A DNA stretch of 64,000 nucleotides from Streptomyces sp. NBC_00370 (GCF_036084755.1 NZ_CP107968.1:1488001-1552000); one strand, 5' to 3'. Numbered from the stretch's first letter, positions 1-9,901 are shown. A program made the numbers and translations. The notes: generated by a model not told the origin, from the letters alone.

Positions 1-3000
1 TTCACCTGCGCGTACGGCCAGTTGGGGCTCACCGGTCGTCACGGCCTGACTGATCGCGTCCACGGAGGCGGCGTCGCCGTCGAGGTCGAGCAGGACGAAC
101 CGCCCGGGATGTTCGGCCTGCGCGGCCCGCACGAGCCCCCACACCGCCGCCTGCGCCGGGTCGATGAAGGTGTCGGTGTCACTGATGGCGTGATGGGTGA
201 CGACGACCAGCTGGGTGGTGGTGAGGTGGGGCTGGTTGAGCCAGCCCTGCACGAGCTGGAGGACGCCATGGGTGGCCGCGCGTGCGGCGTCGGGAGCGTC
301 GAGGCTGGTGGTGGGGCAGGTGGCGAGGGCCCAGCGCGGCAGGGCGTCGGGGTCGTCCAGATTGGGCGCTGTGGCCAGTGCGGCCAGGCTGGGATAGACC
401 TCGGCCCCGGTGCCGAAGTGGTCGGCCCCCAGTACCGCCCAGCGCTGCCCGTCCCGATTTTCGTCGAGCTGGACACTTGTCCACTCAAGGTGGAAGAGCG
501 CGTCACGGAGCCCGCCACCCGGCGCGGCCAGCGCATCCGTGGAAAGCGGTCGCAGTATGAGGGAGTTGATCGCGGCGACGGGCGCCCCGGTGGCATCCGC
601 CACCGCCAAAGACACACCACCATCATCCGCAGCGCTCAACCGCACCCGCAACGTCGTCGCACCCGTCGCATACAACGCCACCCGGTTCCACACAAACGGC
701 AGATACGGGCGCCCCGCCTCCACCTCCGGCAAAAACCCACCAAACGCCAAACCATGCAACGCAGCATCCAACAGAGCCGGATGCAAACCGAAACGCCCCA
801 CATCACCCAACGCGCACTCGGCCAGCGCCACCTCGGCGAACACCTCACCACCACTCCGCCAAGCAGCCCTCACCCCACGGAACACCTCACCGTACTCAAG
901 ACCCAACCCCGCCAGATCACCGTAAAGAGAACCCACATCGATCTGCTCAGCACCCCGCGGCGGCCACTGCACCAGATCAAAGCCCGCCACACCCACCTCC
1001 GCAGACAGCACACCCTCCGCATGCTGAACCCAACCACCCCCACCCGACTCACCCTCCGCACGGGAATGAATCGACACCCCACGACGCCCCGACCCGTCCG
1101 GCGCCGCAACCACCAACTGCAACCGCACACCACCAGACGCCGACAGAACCAGCGGAGCCTGCAAAGCCAGCTCCTCCAACACCGGAACGCCCGTCTCATC
1201 ACCCACCCGCACCGCAGCCTCAACCAACACCGCACCCGGAACCACCACCACACCATTCACCACATGATCAGCCAGCCACGGCAACCCCACCAACGACAGC
1301 CGACCACTGAACACCACCGACCCACCACCCGCAACCTCCGTCGCCGCACCCAACAACGGATGATCCACCACACCCAAACCAACCGAACCCACATCACCGC
1401 CGGCTGAACCTGACTCAAGCCAGAGGTGCTGGTGCTGGAAGGCGTAGGTGGGCAGTTCGATGTGACGAAGGGGGGTGGGCTCGAAGTATGTTGCCCAGTC
1501 GACGCGAACGCCACGGGTGTGGAGAGCAGCCAGGGCCTCGACCACAGCACGTGTCTCGTCGCGGTTCTTGCGGACGACCGGGACGAGAGCAACGTCCTCT
1601 TCGCCGTCGAGGGTCTGCTGGGCGAGGCCGGTGAGGACACCGTCGGGGCCGACCTCGACGAAAAGGCTGGCACCGGCCGCACGAGCCGCCGTCACGCCGT
1701 CCGCGAAGCGGACCGCCTCACGGACGTGCCGCACCCAGTAGTCGGGGGTGGCGAGCTGGCCTTGTTCGGCGAGCTGCCCGGTGACGTTGGAGATCAGCGG
1801 GATCGTCGGCTCGGCATAGGTCAGACCGTCCGCCACCTGCCGGAAGTCCTCCAACATCGGTTCCATCAACGGCGAATGGAACGCGTGCGAGACCCGCAGC
1901 CTGCGCGTCCGAATCCCCCGTCCCGCCAGCAGCTGACCGATTTCCTCAACGGCGGACTCCACACCGGAGATCACCACAGCGGCAGGCCCGTTCACGGCCG
2001 CGACGCTCACCTCGCGCTCGCGCCCCTCCAGCAGCGCCAGCACCTCAGGCTCAGAAGCGGCGACGGCGAGCATCGCACCACCACTCGGCAGCGCCTGCAT
2101 CAACCGGGCACGCGCCGCCACCAGACGGCACGCATCCTCCAGAGAGAACACCCCCGCCACATACGCGGCCGCCAACTCACCGATCGAATGCCCCGCCAGC
2201 ACGTCCGCCGCAACCCCGTACGAGACAAGCAACCGGTACAGCGCCACCTCGAAAGCGAACAACGCCGGCTGCGTCATGCCGGTTTCGTTGAGCAGCCCAG
2301 CCAGCTCCGAACCTGGCTCCGCGTGAGCGACGTCCCGTACCGGGTGTGCCAGCAGCGGATCCAGAACCGCGCACACCTCATCCCAGGCGGCGGCGAACAC
2401 CGGCAACGAGGAGGCGAGTTCGCGACCCATACCCAGCCGCTGGCTACCCTGCCCGGCGAACAACAGCGCCAGCTTCCGGCCCGTACCACTACCGCTCACC
2501 ACACCAGCAGCAGACGCCCCAGACGCCAGCGCCTCCAGACCTGCCAGCAGCTCGCCCCGGTCCGCGCCGACCACGACCGCCCGCTCGTCCAGCACCGTCC
2601 GCGACGAGACCAGCGCCCGACCCACCGCAGCGACATCCGCCTCAGGAGCGTCCTCCGCCCACTCCCGCAGACGGGCCGCCTGCCCCCGCAGCGCCTCCAC
2701 GTTTCGGGCAGAGATCATCCACGGCACCAGCGGCAGCTCCGGCCCGTCAGCCGCACCCTCAGCCTCCGCCGTCGAGCCAGTCAACTCACCCTGTTCAATG
2801 ACCACATGGGCGTTCGTGCCGCTCACGCCGAACGACGAGATTCCCGCCCGCCGAGCCCGCGAGACCTCCGGCCACGGCTGCGCCTCCGTCAGCAGCTCGA
2901 CCGCGCCCGCCGACCAGTCCACGTGCGGCGACGGCGCGTCGACATGCAGCGTCTGCGGCAGCACACCGTGCCGCATCGCCATGACCATCTTGATGATGCC

Positions 3001-4170
3001 GCCCACACCCGCAGCCGCCTGAGTGTGACCGATGTTGGACTTCAACGACCCCAGCCACAGCGGCCGGTCCTCCGACCGGTCCTGCCCGTACGTCGCGATC
3101 AGCGCCTGCGCCTCGATCGGGTCACCCAGCGTCGTCCCCGTACCGTGCGCCTCAACCGCATCCACCTCACCAGCGGCAAGACCGGCATTCGCCAGCGCCT
3201 GCCGGATCACCCGCTGCTGCGAAGGACCGTTCGGCGCCGTCAGACCATTACTCGCACCGTCCTGGTTGATCGCCGACCCGCGCACCACCGCCAGCACCGG
3301 ATGACCGTTCCGCCGTGCGTCCGACAGCCGCTCCACCAGGAGCATCCCCACGCCCTCGGCCCACCCGGTACCGTCCGCCGACGCCGAGAACGCCTTGCAC
3401 CGGCCGTCCACCGACAATCCCCGCTGCCGGGAGAACTCGATGAACGTCCCCGGCGTGGCCATCACCGTCACACCGCCGGCCAGCGCCATGTCGCACTCAC
3501 CCGAGCGCAGCGCCTGCACCGCCCAGTGCAACGCCACCAGCGACGACGAGCACGCCGTGTCCACCGTCACCGCAGGACCCTCGAAACCGAAGGTGTACGA
3601 CACCCGCCCCGACGCCACACTGCCCGAGTTACCGGTACCGATCAGACCTTCCAGCTCCGGCGGAGCCTCGCCCGCCTGCGAGCCGTAGTCGTGGTACATG
3701 ACACCCGCGAAGACCCCCGTCCGACTGCCCCGCAGCCCGGTCGCGTCGATCCCCGCCCGCTCGATCGCCTCCCACGACGTCTCCAACAACAACCGCTGCT
3801 GCGGATCCATCGCCAACGCCTCACGCGGCGAAATCCCGAAAAACCCAGGATCGAACTCCCCGGCCCCATACAGGAATCCGCCATGCCGGGCATACGACGT
3901 CCCCCGGCTCTCCGGATCCGGGTCGTACAGCTTCTCCACATCCCAGCCACGGTCAGCCGGAAACTCCCCCACACCATCCCGAGCACCCGCCACCAGATCC
4001 CACAAACCCTCCGGCGACACCACCCCACCCGGATACCGGCACGCCATCCCCACAATCGCGATCGGCTCGCGCGCGGCCCCGGCGAGTTGACGGTTCTGCT
4101 CGCGCAGACGCTCCGTCTCCTTCAGAGAGGCGCGCAGGGCTTCGATGAGTTTGGGGGCGTTCTCAGCCAT
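1..4170 (-). CDS. Modular type I polyketide synthase, N-terminal part (docking-KS-AT-DH-KR start), runs off the left edge
   Basis: An open frame of 1,390 codons from ATG 4170 continues past base 1. Residues 1-34 form a charged helix like an N-terminal docking domain, so this is an internal or terminal assembly-line subunit. The ketosynthase starts near residue 35; it has the active-site Cys207 in TACSSS, His342 in HGTGT and His382 in NIGHT. The acyltransferase has Ser662 in GHSIGE and HAFH at 762-765, the pattern of malonyl-CoA-specific domains. The dehydratase has His969 (HxxxGxxxxP motif) and Asp1135, so it looks active. From about residue 1220 the ketoreductase structural half begins. Codon use changes inside the gene: about 640-1400 (DH) and 3690-4060 (early KS) are richer in G/T-ending codons. 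The polyketide product cannot be named from this piece. Confidence 0.96.
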   Translation of the reverse strand, partial: MAENAPKLIEALRASLKETERLREQNRQLAGAAREPIAIVGMACRYPGGVVSPEGLWDLVAGARDGVGEFPADRGWDVEKLYDPDPESRGTSYARHGGFLYGAGEFDPGFFGISPREALAMDPQQRLLLETSWEAIERAGIDATGLRGSRTGVFAGVMYHDYGSQAGEAPPELEGLIGTGNSGSVASGRVSYTFGFEGPAVTVDTACSSSLVALHWAVQALRSGECDMALAGGVTVMATPGTFIEFSRQRGLSVDGRCKAFSASADGTGWAEGVGMLLVERLSDARRNGHPVLAVVRGSAINQDGASNGLTAPNGPSQQRVIRQALANAGLAAGEVDAVEAHGTGTTLGDPIEAQALIATYGQDRSEDRPLWLGSLKSNIGHTQAAAGVGGIIKMVMAMRHGVLPQTLHVDAPSPHVDWSAGAVELLTEAQPWPEVSRARRAGISSFGVSGTNAHVVIEQGELTGSTAEAEGAADGPELPLVPWMISARNVEALRGQAARLREWAEDAPEADVAAVGRALVSSRTVLDERAVVVGADRGELLAGLEALASGASAAGVVSGSGTGRKLALLFAGQGSQRLGMGRELASSLPVFAAAWDEVCAVLDPLLAHPVRDVAHAEPGSELAGLLNETGMTQPALFAFEVALYRLLVSYGVAADVLAGHSIGELAAAYVAGVFSLEDACRLVAARARLMQALPSGGAMLAVAASEPEVLALLEGREREVSVAAVNGPAAVVISGVESAVEEIGQLLAGRGIRTRRLRVSHAFHSPLMEPMLEDFRQVADGLTYAEPTIPLISNVTGQLAEQGQLATPDYWVRHVREAVRFADGVTAARAAGASLFVEVGPDGVLTGLAQQTLDGEEDVALVPVVRKNRDETRAVVEALAALHTRGVRVDWATYFEPTPLRHIELPTYAFQHQHLWLESGSAGGDVGSVGLGVVDHPLLGAATEVAGGGSVVFSGRLSLVGLPWLADHVVNGVVVVPGAVLVEAAVRVGDETGVPVLEELALQAPLVLSASGGVRLQLVVAAPDGSGRRGVSIHSRAEGESGGGGWVQHAEGVLSAEVGVAGFDLVQWPPRGAEQIDVGSLYGDLAGLGLEYGEVFRGVRAAWRSGGEVFAEVALAECALGDVGRFGLHPALLDAALHGLAFGGFLPEVEAGRPYLPFVWNRVALYATGATTLRVRLSAADDGGVSLAVADATGAPVAAINSLILRPLSTDALAAPGGGLRDALFHLEWTSVQLDENRDGQRWAVLGADHFGTGAEVYPSLAALATAPNLDDPDALPRWALATCPTTSLDAPDAARAATHGVLQLVQGWLNQPHLTTTQLVVVTHHAISDTDTFIDPAQAAVWGLVRAAQAEHPGRFVLLDLDGDAASVDAISQAVTTGEPQLAVRAGE

Positions 4171-4240
4171 TCTGCCTCGTGCTCCTCGCGGTACCGGGAT
4201 ATGGGTGGATGAGCGTGTGTGTCGGCGCAGGGCAAACTAC

Positions 4241-4278
4241 GGTGATCGCCACAGCGTCGATTCGCTGTGGCGATCGCC
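4241..4278. terminator. Strong hairpin between the DUF5988 gene and the PKS gene
   Basis: Two 16-base arms (4241-4256 and 4263-4278) are inverted with a single T/G difference and a 6-base loop. The hairpin lies in the 133-base gap between two minus-strand genes. It could partly terminate upstream transcription, act as an attenuator or protect an mRNA end. There is no T tract, as is usual for Streptomyces terminators. Confidence 0.6.
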
Positions 4279-4303
4279 GAAAAGTACTACTCGACGGTTG
4301 AAT

Positions 4304-4573
4304 TCACTCCGCGATCTTTGTGCGTCCGGACCAGCGGAAGACCGAAAGCGCGGATTCCCCGGATGCCTCGGATTCACCGAGAGCGCCGGCCGTCACGACG
4401 GGTTCATAGTGTTCGTATCCGTCGAGGTGACGAATCTTGATCTTCTCCTGGGAAATGAGAGCGTGCCCCAAATCCCGCAGATTGACCGTTCCGCAGATTT
4501 GTGCGGGTCCTCCTTCGAGCCTTACGAGTCCCCTGATCGATCCGGAAGAGTCCGTGCTCAACGTGTCCCCCAT
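4304..4573 (-). CDS. DUF5988-like small protein
   Basis: An 89-residue protein. Features I associate with the DUF5988 family are LEGGP near the start, an HLDGYEHYEP segment in the middle and a C-terminal FRWSGRTKIAE. These small proteins often sit in actinomycete biosynthetic clusters and their function is not known to me. ATG 4573 is chosen because AGAGGCG precedes it; an in-frame ATG at 4654 would add a proline-rich leader with no good ribosome site. It lies between the thioesterase and the PKS gene on the same strand. CCCCT repeats lie 50-90 bases upstream, so it may be under control of the cluster activator. Confidence 0.75.
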   Translation of the reverse strand: MGDTLSTDSSGSIRGLVRLEGGPAQICGTVNLRDLGHALISQEKIKIRHLDGYEHYEPVVTAGALGESEASGESALSVFRWSGRTKIAE

Positions 4574-4625
4574 GGACTCGCCTCTCTGCTCGTCTGTATT
4601 CTTCCGTGGAATCCGGTGCGGTGGT

Positions 4626-4660
4626 ACCCCTGACCCGGCTCCCCCTATCGGCACCCCTGA
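4626..4660 (-). promoter_or_regulatory. CCCCT repeat cluster A upstream of the DUF5988 gene
   Basis: Three CCCCT copies start at 4627, 4642 and 4654, spaced 15 and 12 bases; the middle one reads CCCCCTAT. Read in the direction of the downstream gene they are AGGGG direct repeats, 50-90 bases before its start codon. Similar pairs occur at 5742-5782, 9878-9901 and 16252-16275. Binding by the LAL regulator is an inference. Confidence 0.45.
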
Positions 4661-4693
4661 TCCACCAAGGACCTTCAGGGGGGCTTCAGGGGG

Positions 4694-5461
4694 CTATTTC
4701 ACCGGGGAGATCTCCCCGATCCGCTCGACGATGATCTCCATGACCGATGCGGCATGGGCGTTCAGGTAGAAGTGGCCACCGTTGAAGACGTGCATGTCGA
4801 ACTGGCCGCTGGTGTGTGTTTTCCAGCGCAGGCATTCCTCGCGCGTCACATGCGGGTCGGTGTCACCGATCAGCGTCACGACAGGACAGCTGACGGTGGC
4901 TTCCGGCGGTTCGCAGCGGTAGGTCTCCACCGCCTTGTAGTCACTGCGCAGCGTGGGCAGGATCATCCGGAGGAGTTCGGGGTCGTCCAGCATCCGTGCG
5001 TCGGTTCCGTCCAGTCGCTGGAGTTCCGCGATCATGGCGCGGTCGCCGGCGCGATGCACGGACTCCTGCCGCAGGGACGACGGTGCGCGCCTGCCGGAAG
5101 CGAAGAGGACGATCGGCGAAGTCCCGGCCTTCTCCAGCCTCCTGGTGACCTCGAAGGCGACCACGGCGCCCATGCTGTGGCCGAAGAATGCGAGAGGCTG
5201 GTCCGTGAGTGGGAGCAGCTCCGCGGTGAGCCGGTCGGCGAGAGTGGCGATGTCCTCCACGCAGGGTTCGCGCCGGCGGTCCTGTCGGCCCGGGTACTGG
5301 ATCGCCAGGACGTCGAGTGCCGGGGAGAGTTGCTTCGATACGGGGAAGAAGAACGAGGCGGCTCCGCCCGCGTGCGGGAAGCAGACGAGACGGGGGCCGG
5401 GAGCGGACGCGGTGTGGAAGCGCCGCACCCATGCGCCGTTGCCTGTGGTCGTTCCTGTCAT
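4694..5461 (-). CDS. Type II thioesterase (editing thioesterase)
   Basis: A 255-residue alpha/beta-hydrolase of the usual TEII length. The nucleophile Ser96 is in GHSMG, the acid is the Asp in GDTDPHV and the base is the His in GGHFYL. An FPHAGG oxyanion-loop motif follows the first strand. TEIIs remove stalled or wrong acyl groups from PKS carrier proteins, which fits its place beside the PKS gene. ATG 5461 gives the family-typical N-terminus and has AAGGA about 13 bases upstream; an ATG at 5563 would add 34 residues of low-complexity sequence. It faces away from the LAL regulator gene. Confidence 0.92.
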   Translation of the reverse strand: MTGTTTGNGAWVRRFHTASAPGPRLVCFPHAGGAASFFFPVSKQLSPALDVLAIQYPGRQDRRREPCVEDIATLADRLTAELLPLTDQPLAFFGHSMGAVVAFEVTRRLEKAGTSPIVLFASGRRAPSSLRQESVHRAGDRAMIAELQRLDGTDARMLDDPELLRMILPTLRSDYKAVETYRCEPPEATVSCPVVTLIGDTDPHVTREECLRWKTHTSGQFDMHVFNGGHFYLNAHAASVMEIIVERIGEISPVK

Positions 5462-5741
5462 GTCGACTCGACGTTCCTTCGTTTCGGGTGCGCGGAGGGC
5501 TGGTCCGGCTACGTCGGATACGGTCACGTCGTGTCGTCCGCCGGGACCCGCTTGTCGATCCACCGGACCTGCGATCCGGGCAATTCAGCGACGGACGAAT
5601 TCTTTTTCGCTCGTGACGATTCATCGGTCCGGTGATACGCCGTTCGACATCGAAGGCACTATGGCGAAAATAAACTCGGAGCGTGCCGCCGTCCGGACTT
5701 CATTCGACACCCGGGGCCGGTTCATGGCTACCGGGAACCCA

Positions 5742-5782
5742 CCCCTAAAGAGTCTTTCGAGGGCTCCCCTAGGGGCCCCTAT
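5742..5782. promoter_or_regulatory. CCCCT repeat cluster B
   Basis: CCCCT copies start at 5742, 5766 and 5776; the last two are followed by AG and AT and form CTCCCCTAGGGGCCCCTAT. They lie in the divergent region and could serve the thioesterase gene or the LAL gene. The motif family is shared with the sites at 4626, 9878 and 16252. Confidence 0.4.
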
Positions 5783-5891
5783 CCCGCTCCCGAGCCTGCT
5801 CCGCACCGCTTGTACGTGACGGCCGACACAGCCACGTCGACGTACAGGTGGACGTCAGCAGTACCACAGAACCACAGTTCGCCAAAAATCT

Positions 5892-5913
5892 TGAATGACT
5901 CTTGACTCATTCA
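5892..5913. promoter_or_regulatory. Inverted repeat TGAATGA-N8-TCATTCA upstream of the LAL regulator
   Basis: Perfect 7-base arms at 5892-5898 and 5907-5913 separated by 8 bases, about 230 bases before the LAL start. The dyad has operator shape, but nothing here identifies the protein that would bind it. Confidence 0.4.
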
Positions 5914-6140
5914 TGTGAAACGGAATAACGAACTGCAACTTCCTGCCATGCAGCTTGTTGCCACTCAATCCAGACTTGAGCGTGCCTAGACTCGCCAGCG
6001 TCCGAGCATTCGAAACTGGCTCGTCTGCGCATCAGCGGCTCAGCCGCTTGATAGCTCAGGAGCATCTTTCGGGCCACGAGAATGGGGTCTCGTGGACTTG
6101 CACATGGACACCGCACATTACGGGGGAAGTCGTGCAAATC

Positions 6141-8879
6141 ATGAACCAGGAGTCCGAACTCAACGCACTTGGGTCCGCGCTGGCGGACTGCCGATCGGCC
6201 AGGGGCCGGATCGTGCTCGTCGAGGGGGCGGCCGGCTGCGGCAAGAGTGAGCTCGTCGAGACGTTCGCGGACCGGGTCACGGCCCAGGGCGCGATGGTGC
6301 TCTTCGCCGCCGGCTCGGCCACCGAGCGTGGCGTACCGCTGGGTGTCCTCAGACAGCTTCTCGACAGATTGCCCGCACCCGAACGGCCGGAGCTGCCGGA
6401 ACTGCCGGACCAGGACTCCGACGCCCTAAAGGTCGAGGCCATGCGGGAGCTGCACATGAAGATGTGCGGCATCGCGGAGAGCAGGCCCGTCGTCTGTTGC
6501 GTCGACGACCTGCAGTACGTGGACGCGGCCTCGCAGCGGTTCCTGCAGTACATGGCGCGGCACAGCCGGTCGAGCGGGATCCTGCTGGTGGCGACGCAGA
6601 CGCAGAACTACAGTCCGCTCGACGCCGAGTTCACCACCGAACTGATGCGCCGCCCGGGGCTGGTACGGATCCAGCTACGGCCGCTGACGCTTGATCAGAT
6701 GGGCACCGCGGCCTCGCGGTTCCCGGGTCTCGCCGACCGGGACCAGCTCACAGAGGACCTGTACCGGCTCAGTGGCGGCAATCCGCTGCTGCTGCGCGCC
6801 CTGGCATCGGAGCACACCCAGCTGCAGCCCACGGCGGCGCCTGAAGGGGCAGGCGTACGGCCCCGCCCGGGCGGCGCGTTCGCCAGGGCCGTGGTCACCT
6901 GCCTGCAGAGCTGCGGGCAGAACATCCTGAAGCTGGCCGCCGCGACCATCGTGCTCGGCCGGCTCACCACACCCGGCCTGGTCGCGCAGATGGCGGGCAT
7001 CACCTCGACCGAGGCGACGCAGGGCATGTCGGCGCTGGAGGCCTCGGGGCTGCTGCACGGCCAGGGGCTGCGCCATCCGGTCGTCATGACGACCGTCGTG
7101 GATCATCTGGCGCCCGGCACCCTCGCCACGATGCACCGGTGCGCGGCCGAGCTTCTGTACGAGCGCGGGACCGAGGCGGACGTGGTGGCCCAGCATCTCC
7201 TCGACTCGCACTCCTACGGGCCGCTGCGGGACGCTCCGCAGTGGGCGGAGGGCGTGTTGCGCGCGGCGGCGGAAGCCGCGGTGAAGGCCGACGACGTCTG
7301 CCGTGCGACCGCGCTGCTGGAGCTGGCGCACGACACGTGCGCCGACACGCGGAAGCGGGTGACGATCAAGCTCCGGCTGTCGACGATCGCGTGGCGCCTC
7401 GACCCGGGTCTGTCCGAGCGCTACCTCTGGGAGGCGACGGAGGCGGTACGGACGGCTCCGGTGTCGGCCACGCAGATCCTGCCCCTGCTTCATCTGCTCA
7501 CGGCCCAGGGCCGGATCGCGGACGCCGCCGAGATGCGGGAACGGCTGTCGGCCGCCGTGCCCGTCGCCGGTCGCGCGTCGTCCGCGTGGGGCGCGGCCGC
7601 CGAGCCGGCACCGGCGTCGCCGGTCACGTCGCAGTCCGAGCAGTCCGAGCAGTCCGACAACTCGGCCCAGCTCTCCGAACTGGTCGAGGCACACTCGTAC
7701 GTGTCGCTGGACGCCAACACCACGGACATCGAACGGTTCCTCCGGGCGACGACGCTGAGCACGGCGACGATTCCGCCGATCGTGCAGGCGCTCATCGGTC
7801 TGACCTGTTCGGAGCAGCCGTCCTTGAGCGTGCACTGGTCCCAGGTGTTCCTCGATCAGTCACCGCGTCGGTCCGCTCCGGGCTGGCAGGCGCTGTTCCT
7901 GGGGATGAAGGCGCAGGGGCTGCTGCGGCTCGGGGACCTGGAAGGCGCCGAGGAGTACGCGTTGGACGCCTTGGGGCGGTTGCCCGATCCGCGGGGGAGC
8001 AATTTCGCGTACTCGGTGATCGCCACGCTGCTGCGCGCACGGACCGAGATGGGCAAGTACGTGGAGGCGGCGGCCCTGGTCGACCAGCCGGTACCGGACT
8101 CTCTGCACCAGTCGGTGCACGGTCTCGCGTACGCACGTGCTCGGGCCCGCTACTACTTGGCCACCCGCCAGTTCCAGGCCGCGTTAAGCGACTTGTACGA
8201 GGCGGGCCGGCTGGTGAAGCAGTGGGGCATCGACCGTCCGATGATGCTTCCCTGGCGTTCGGAGGCGGCTGAGGTGCTGTTCGAGATGGGGCAGCCGCAA
8301 CGTGCCGAGCGGCTGGTGCTCCGTCAGTTGTCCATGGTCGACGCCCGCAACCCCTGGGTGCGTGGCACGTCGCTGCGTCTTCGCGCGGCAACCAGCGAGC
8401 CCAAGAAGCGTCCCCCGCTGCTCCAGCAGGCGATCACCGAGCTGCGCAAGTCCGGGGACCGCGTCCAACTGGCCAGGGCGATGGCGGATTTGAGCGAGAC
8501 GCTGGTCACGCTCGGCGATCCGCTGTCGACCATGATGGGGCAGGAGGCGCTCGCGCTGGCCGCCGACTGCAAGGCCGCCGCGCTGCACGAGCGGATCCTG
8601 CGCGGCACCCTGTCGGCCTCCGCCCCGCGCACCCTGGCGGCGGCTCCGCTGGATGTCAGGGGGCCTGACCTGGGGATCGCGCTCAGCGATTCGGAGCAGC
8701 GGGTCGCGGCGCTCGCCGCGCTCAAGTACACCAACCGCGAGATCTCGGGGATGCTCCACATCACGGTGAGCACGGTGGAACAGCACCTCACACGGGTCTA
8801 CCGCAAGCTGAACATCAGCCGCCGTCAGGACCTTCCGGCGATCCTCGAACTCAACTCGCTGGAGGCCAGCGCGCGATGA
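6141..8879 (+). CDS. LAL-family (large ATP-binding LuxR) transcriptional regulator
   Basis: A 912-residue protein. The N-terminal AAA-type ATPase has Walker A GAAGCGKS at residues 29-36 and a Walker B ending VVCCVDD. A long helical, TPR-like middle follows, with an Ala/Pro/Ser/Gln linker near 500-520. The last 60 residues are a LuxR HTH (LSDSEQRVAALA...YTNREISGML...STVEQHLTRVYRKL). LALs are usually pathway-specific activators of type I PKS clusters, which fits the neighbourhood. The start is between GTG 6132 (close to GGGGGAAG) and ATG 6141; I use 6141. An upstream extension to 5955 would lack a ribosome site. Confidence 0.93.
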   Translation: MNQESELNALGSALADCRSARGRIVLVEGAAGCGKSELVETFADRVTAQGAMVLFAAGSATERGVPLGVLRQLLDRLPAPERPELPELPDQDSDALKVEAMRELHMKMCGIAESRPVVCCVDDLQYVDAASQRFLQYMARHSRSSGILLVATQTQNYSPLDAEFTTELMRRPGLVRIQLRPLTLDQMGTAASRFPGLADRDQLTEDLYRLSGGNPLLLRALASEHTQLQPTAAPEGAGVRPRPGGAFARAVVTCLQSCGQNILKLAAATIVLGRLTTPGLVAQMAGITSTEATQGMSALEASGLLHGQGLRHPVVMTTVVDHLAPGTLATMHRCAAELLYERGTEADVVAQHLLDSHSYGPLRDAPQWAEGVLRAAAEAAVKADDVCRATALLELAHDTCADTRKRVTIKLRLSTIAWRLDPGLSERYLWEATEAVRTAPVSATQILPLLHLLTAQGRIADAAEMRERLSAAVPVAGRASSAWGAAAEPAPASPVTSQSEQSEQSDNSAQLSELVEAHSYVSLDANTTDIERFLRATTLSTATIPPIVQALIGLTCSEQPSLSVHWSQVFLDQSPRRSAPGWQALFLGMKAQGLLRLGDLEGAEEYALDALGRLPDPRGSNFAYSVIATLLRARTEMGKYVEAAALVDQPVPDSLHQSVHGLAYARARARYYLATRQFQAALSDLYEAGRLVKQWGIDRPMMLPWRSEAAEVLFEMGQPQRAERLVLRQLSMVDARNPWVRGTSLRLRAATSEPKKRPPLLQQAITELRKSGDRVQLARAMADLSETLVTLGDPLSTMMGQEALALAADCKAAALHERILRGTLSASAPRTLAAAPLDVRGPDLGIALSDSEQRVAALAALKYTNREISGMLHITVSTVEQHLTRVYRKLNISRRQDLPAILELNSLEASAR

Positions 8880-8897
8880 CGCGCGGGTGAGGCATCG

Positions 8898-8957
8898 CGA
8901 ACTGATCGGCGTCCGGGTCCTGTCCTGCCGGACAGGACCTAGGCGCCGATCAGTTCG
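8898..8957. terminator. Bidirectional terminator between convergent genes
   Basis: A near-continuous dyad of about 28 base pairs. The outer arms 8898-8911/8944-8957 are perfect, the inner arms 8916-8925/8930-8939 are perfect, and the loop is TGCC. It follows the LAL stop and includes the last codons of the convergent gene at 8939, so it can end transcription from both sides. Confidence 0.85.
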
Positions 8958-9796
8958 TAGACGGTACGGGCGACCGCGGCGTCCTTGAGAATGCCCTCGT
9001 GATCGATGTCGAAGGTGATCTCCCGCCCGACCAGCGCCGCTTCGGGCAGCAGCAGTGCGGCGCGGGTACGGCTGAGGCCTCGTTCCCTGCTGGACGAGCA
9101 CAGGGCGGTTCCCCTGTCCCACAGCCGGATGACGTCGGCGCGGTCGGCGATGGCCAGTTCCGACAGTCGCGACTCGGCCCGTGCCAGTGCGTTTTCGGCC
9201 GCCGGTACGCCGGGTTCCGGTGTCCGGATCCGGGCGCCCGCGTCCCGCAGCAACGCGTACAGGTCCGCGGCGAGCGCCGCGGCGTCACCGCCGGAGGCCG
9301 CCGTCAGCTCGGCGCCCCTTTCGCGGAGCCGCTTCACCTCGGCGCCGACCGCGTCGGCCGCGTCGGCCGAACCGGCGGCTGTGGCCGGGACGTCGGGGAG
9401 CAGGGACAGGAATTCGTCGTACACGAGGTCGGTGTCGACGAGTTCCGGATCGATGAGCAGTACTTCGGGGAAGTACCCCTGCCACTGGCCGACCATCTCC
9501 GAAATGACCGCCGCGAGAATGCCGCCCAGTCCGTGCGCGAGAACCGCGCGAACCGTCGACACACTGTCGCGTATTTCCTGGACCCAGGGCCCGGCGTATT
9601 TCTCGATGCTGGTGTCCCAGTCCGTAGGCCCGCTCTGCCCGGCGATGCGCCACACCGGATATCGGCTGCCCAACAAGGGAATGAGATCGGCGAAGTGCGG
9701 GCCGCCCTGCTCGGCCGACGGCCATCCGATCGCGAGTACCAGCTCGCCGGAACGGGTGGACCTGATTTCTTCCCACCGCTCGGGACCATTCGCCAT
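8939..9796 (-). CDS. Alpha/beta-hydrolase-like (thioesterase-like) protein with degenerate nucleophile elbow
   Basis: A 285-residue protein, function unknown. Its first half follows a thioesterase pattern: a strand ending LVLAIGWPSAEQGG, then FADLIPLLGSRYPVWRI, then AHGLGG at residues 87-92 where active enzymes have GHSLGG, so Gly89 replaces the nucleophile Ser. VLLIDPELV follows, as after the elbow in thioesterases. The second half is a helical Ala/Glu/Arg-rich segment unlike a normal lid. ATG 9796 is chosen because AAGGA lies 7 bases upstream. CCCCT repeats lie 80-105 bases upstream, linking it to the PKS cluster. A non-catalytic binding or chaperone role is possible, but I have no direct evidence for it. 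Confidence 0.7.
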   Translation of the reverse strand: MANGPERWEEIRSTRSGELVLAIGWPSAEQGGPHFADLIPLLGSRYPVWRIAGQSGPTDWDTSIEKYAGPWVQEIRDSVSTVRAVLAHGLGGILAAVISEMVGQWQGYFPEVLLIDPELVDTDLVYDEFLSLLPDVPATAAGSADAADAVGAEVKRLRERGAELTAASGGDAAALAADLYALLRDAGARIRTPEPGVPAAENALARAESRLSELAIADRADVIRLWDRGTALCSSSRERGLSRTRAALLLPEAALVGREITFDIDHEGILKDAAVARTVYELIGA

Positions 9797-9877
9797 GGGA
9801 GTGTCCTTCCGCGTACGGTATGACAATCGGCTCCTGACGCCTCGATTGTGAGATTACGGTCCTGTTCTCCGGCCGGT

Positions 9878-9901
9878 AACCCCTAGCTCCCCCCTATTGC
9901 G
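9878..9901 (-). promoter_or_regulatory. CCCCT repeat cluster C upstream of the hydrolase-like gene
   Basis: CCCCT copies start at 9880 and 9891, exactly 11 bases apart, in a 24-base block ending CCTATTGCG. Twenty of the 24 bases match the block at 16252-16275. On the minus strand the nearer copy falls about where a -35 box would be for a possible TAATCT -10 at 9851-9856, as expected for an activator site. Confidence 0.5.

Larger units (their letters stand above)
5462..6140. other. Divergent intergenic region between thioesterase and LAL regulator genes
   Basis: About 680 bases with no convincing gene. The stretch 5640-5720 and the last 250 bases are richer in A/T than their surroundings and probably hold the promoters. 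It contains the CCCCT repeats at 5742-5782 and a 7-base inverted repeat at 5892-5913. A 61-codon open frame at 5621-5806 on the minus strand lacks a ribosome site and recognisable content. Confidence 0.6.

Noticed and set aside
640..1400. CAC/ACC-rich stretch that looks like a simple repeat
   Set aside because: It is the complement of GTG/GGT codons in the PKS DH domain and codes normally.
1426..4212. 928-codon plus-strand open frame
   Set aside because: It is antisense to the PKS gene; its His/Arg/Pro-rich translation has no domain, while the minus strand shows full KS and AT motifs.
4674..4696. CTTCAGGGGG direct repeat just before the thioesterase stop
   Set aside because: It lies beyond the end of the gene in the wrong orientation relative to the CCCCT sites and is only two short copies; not enough to call an operator.
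6675..7835. 386-codon minus-strand frame
   Set aside because: It lies antisense within the LAL regulator gene and is arginine-rich without motifs.
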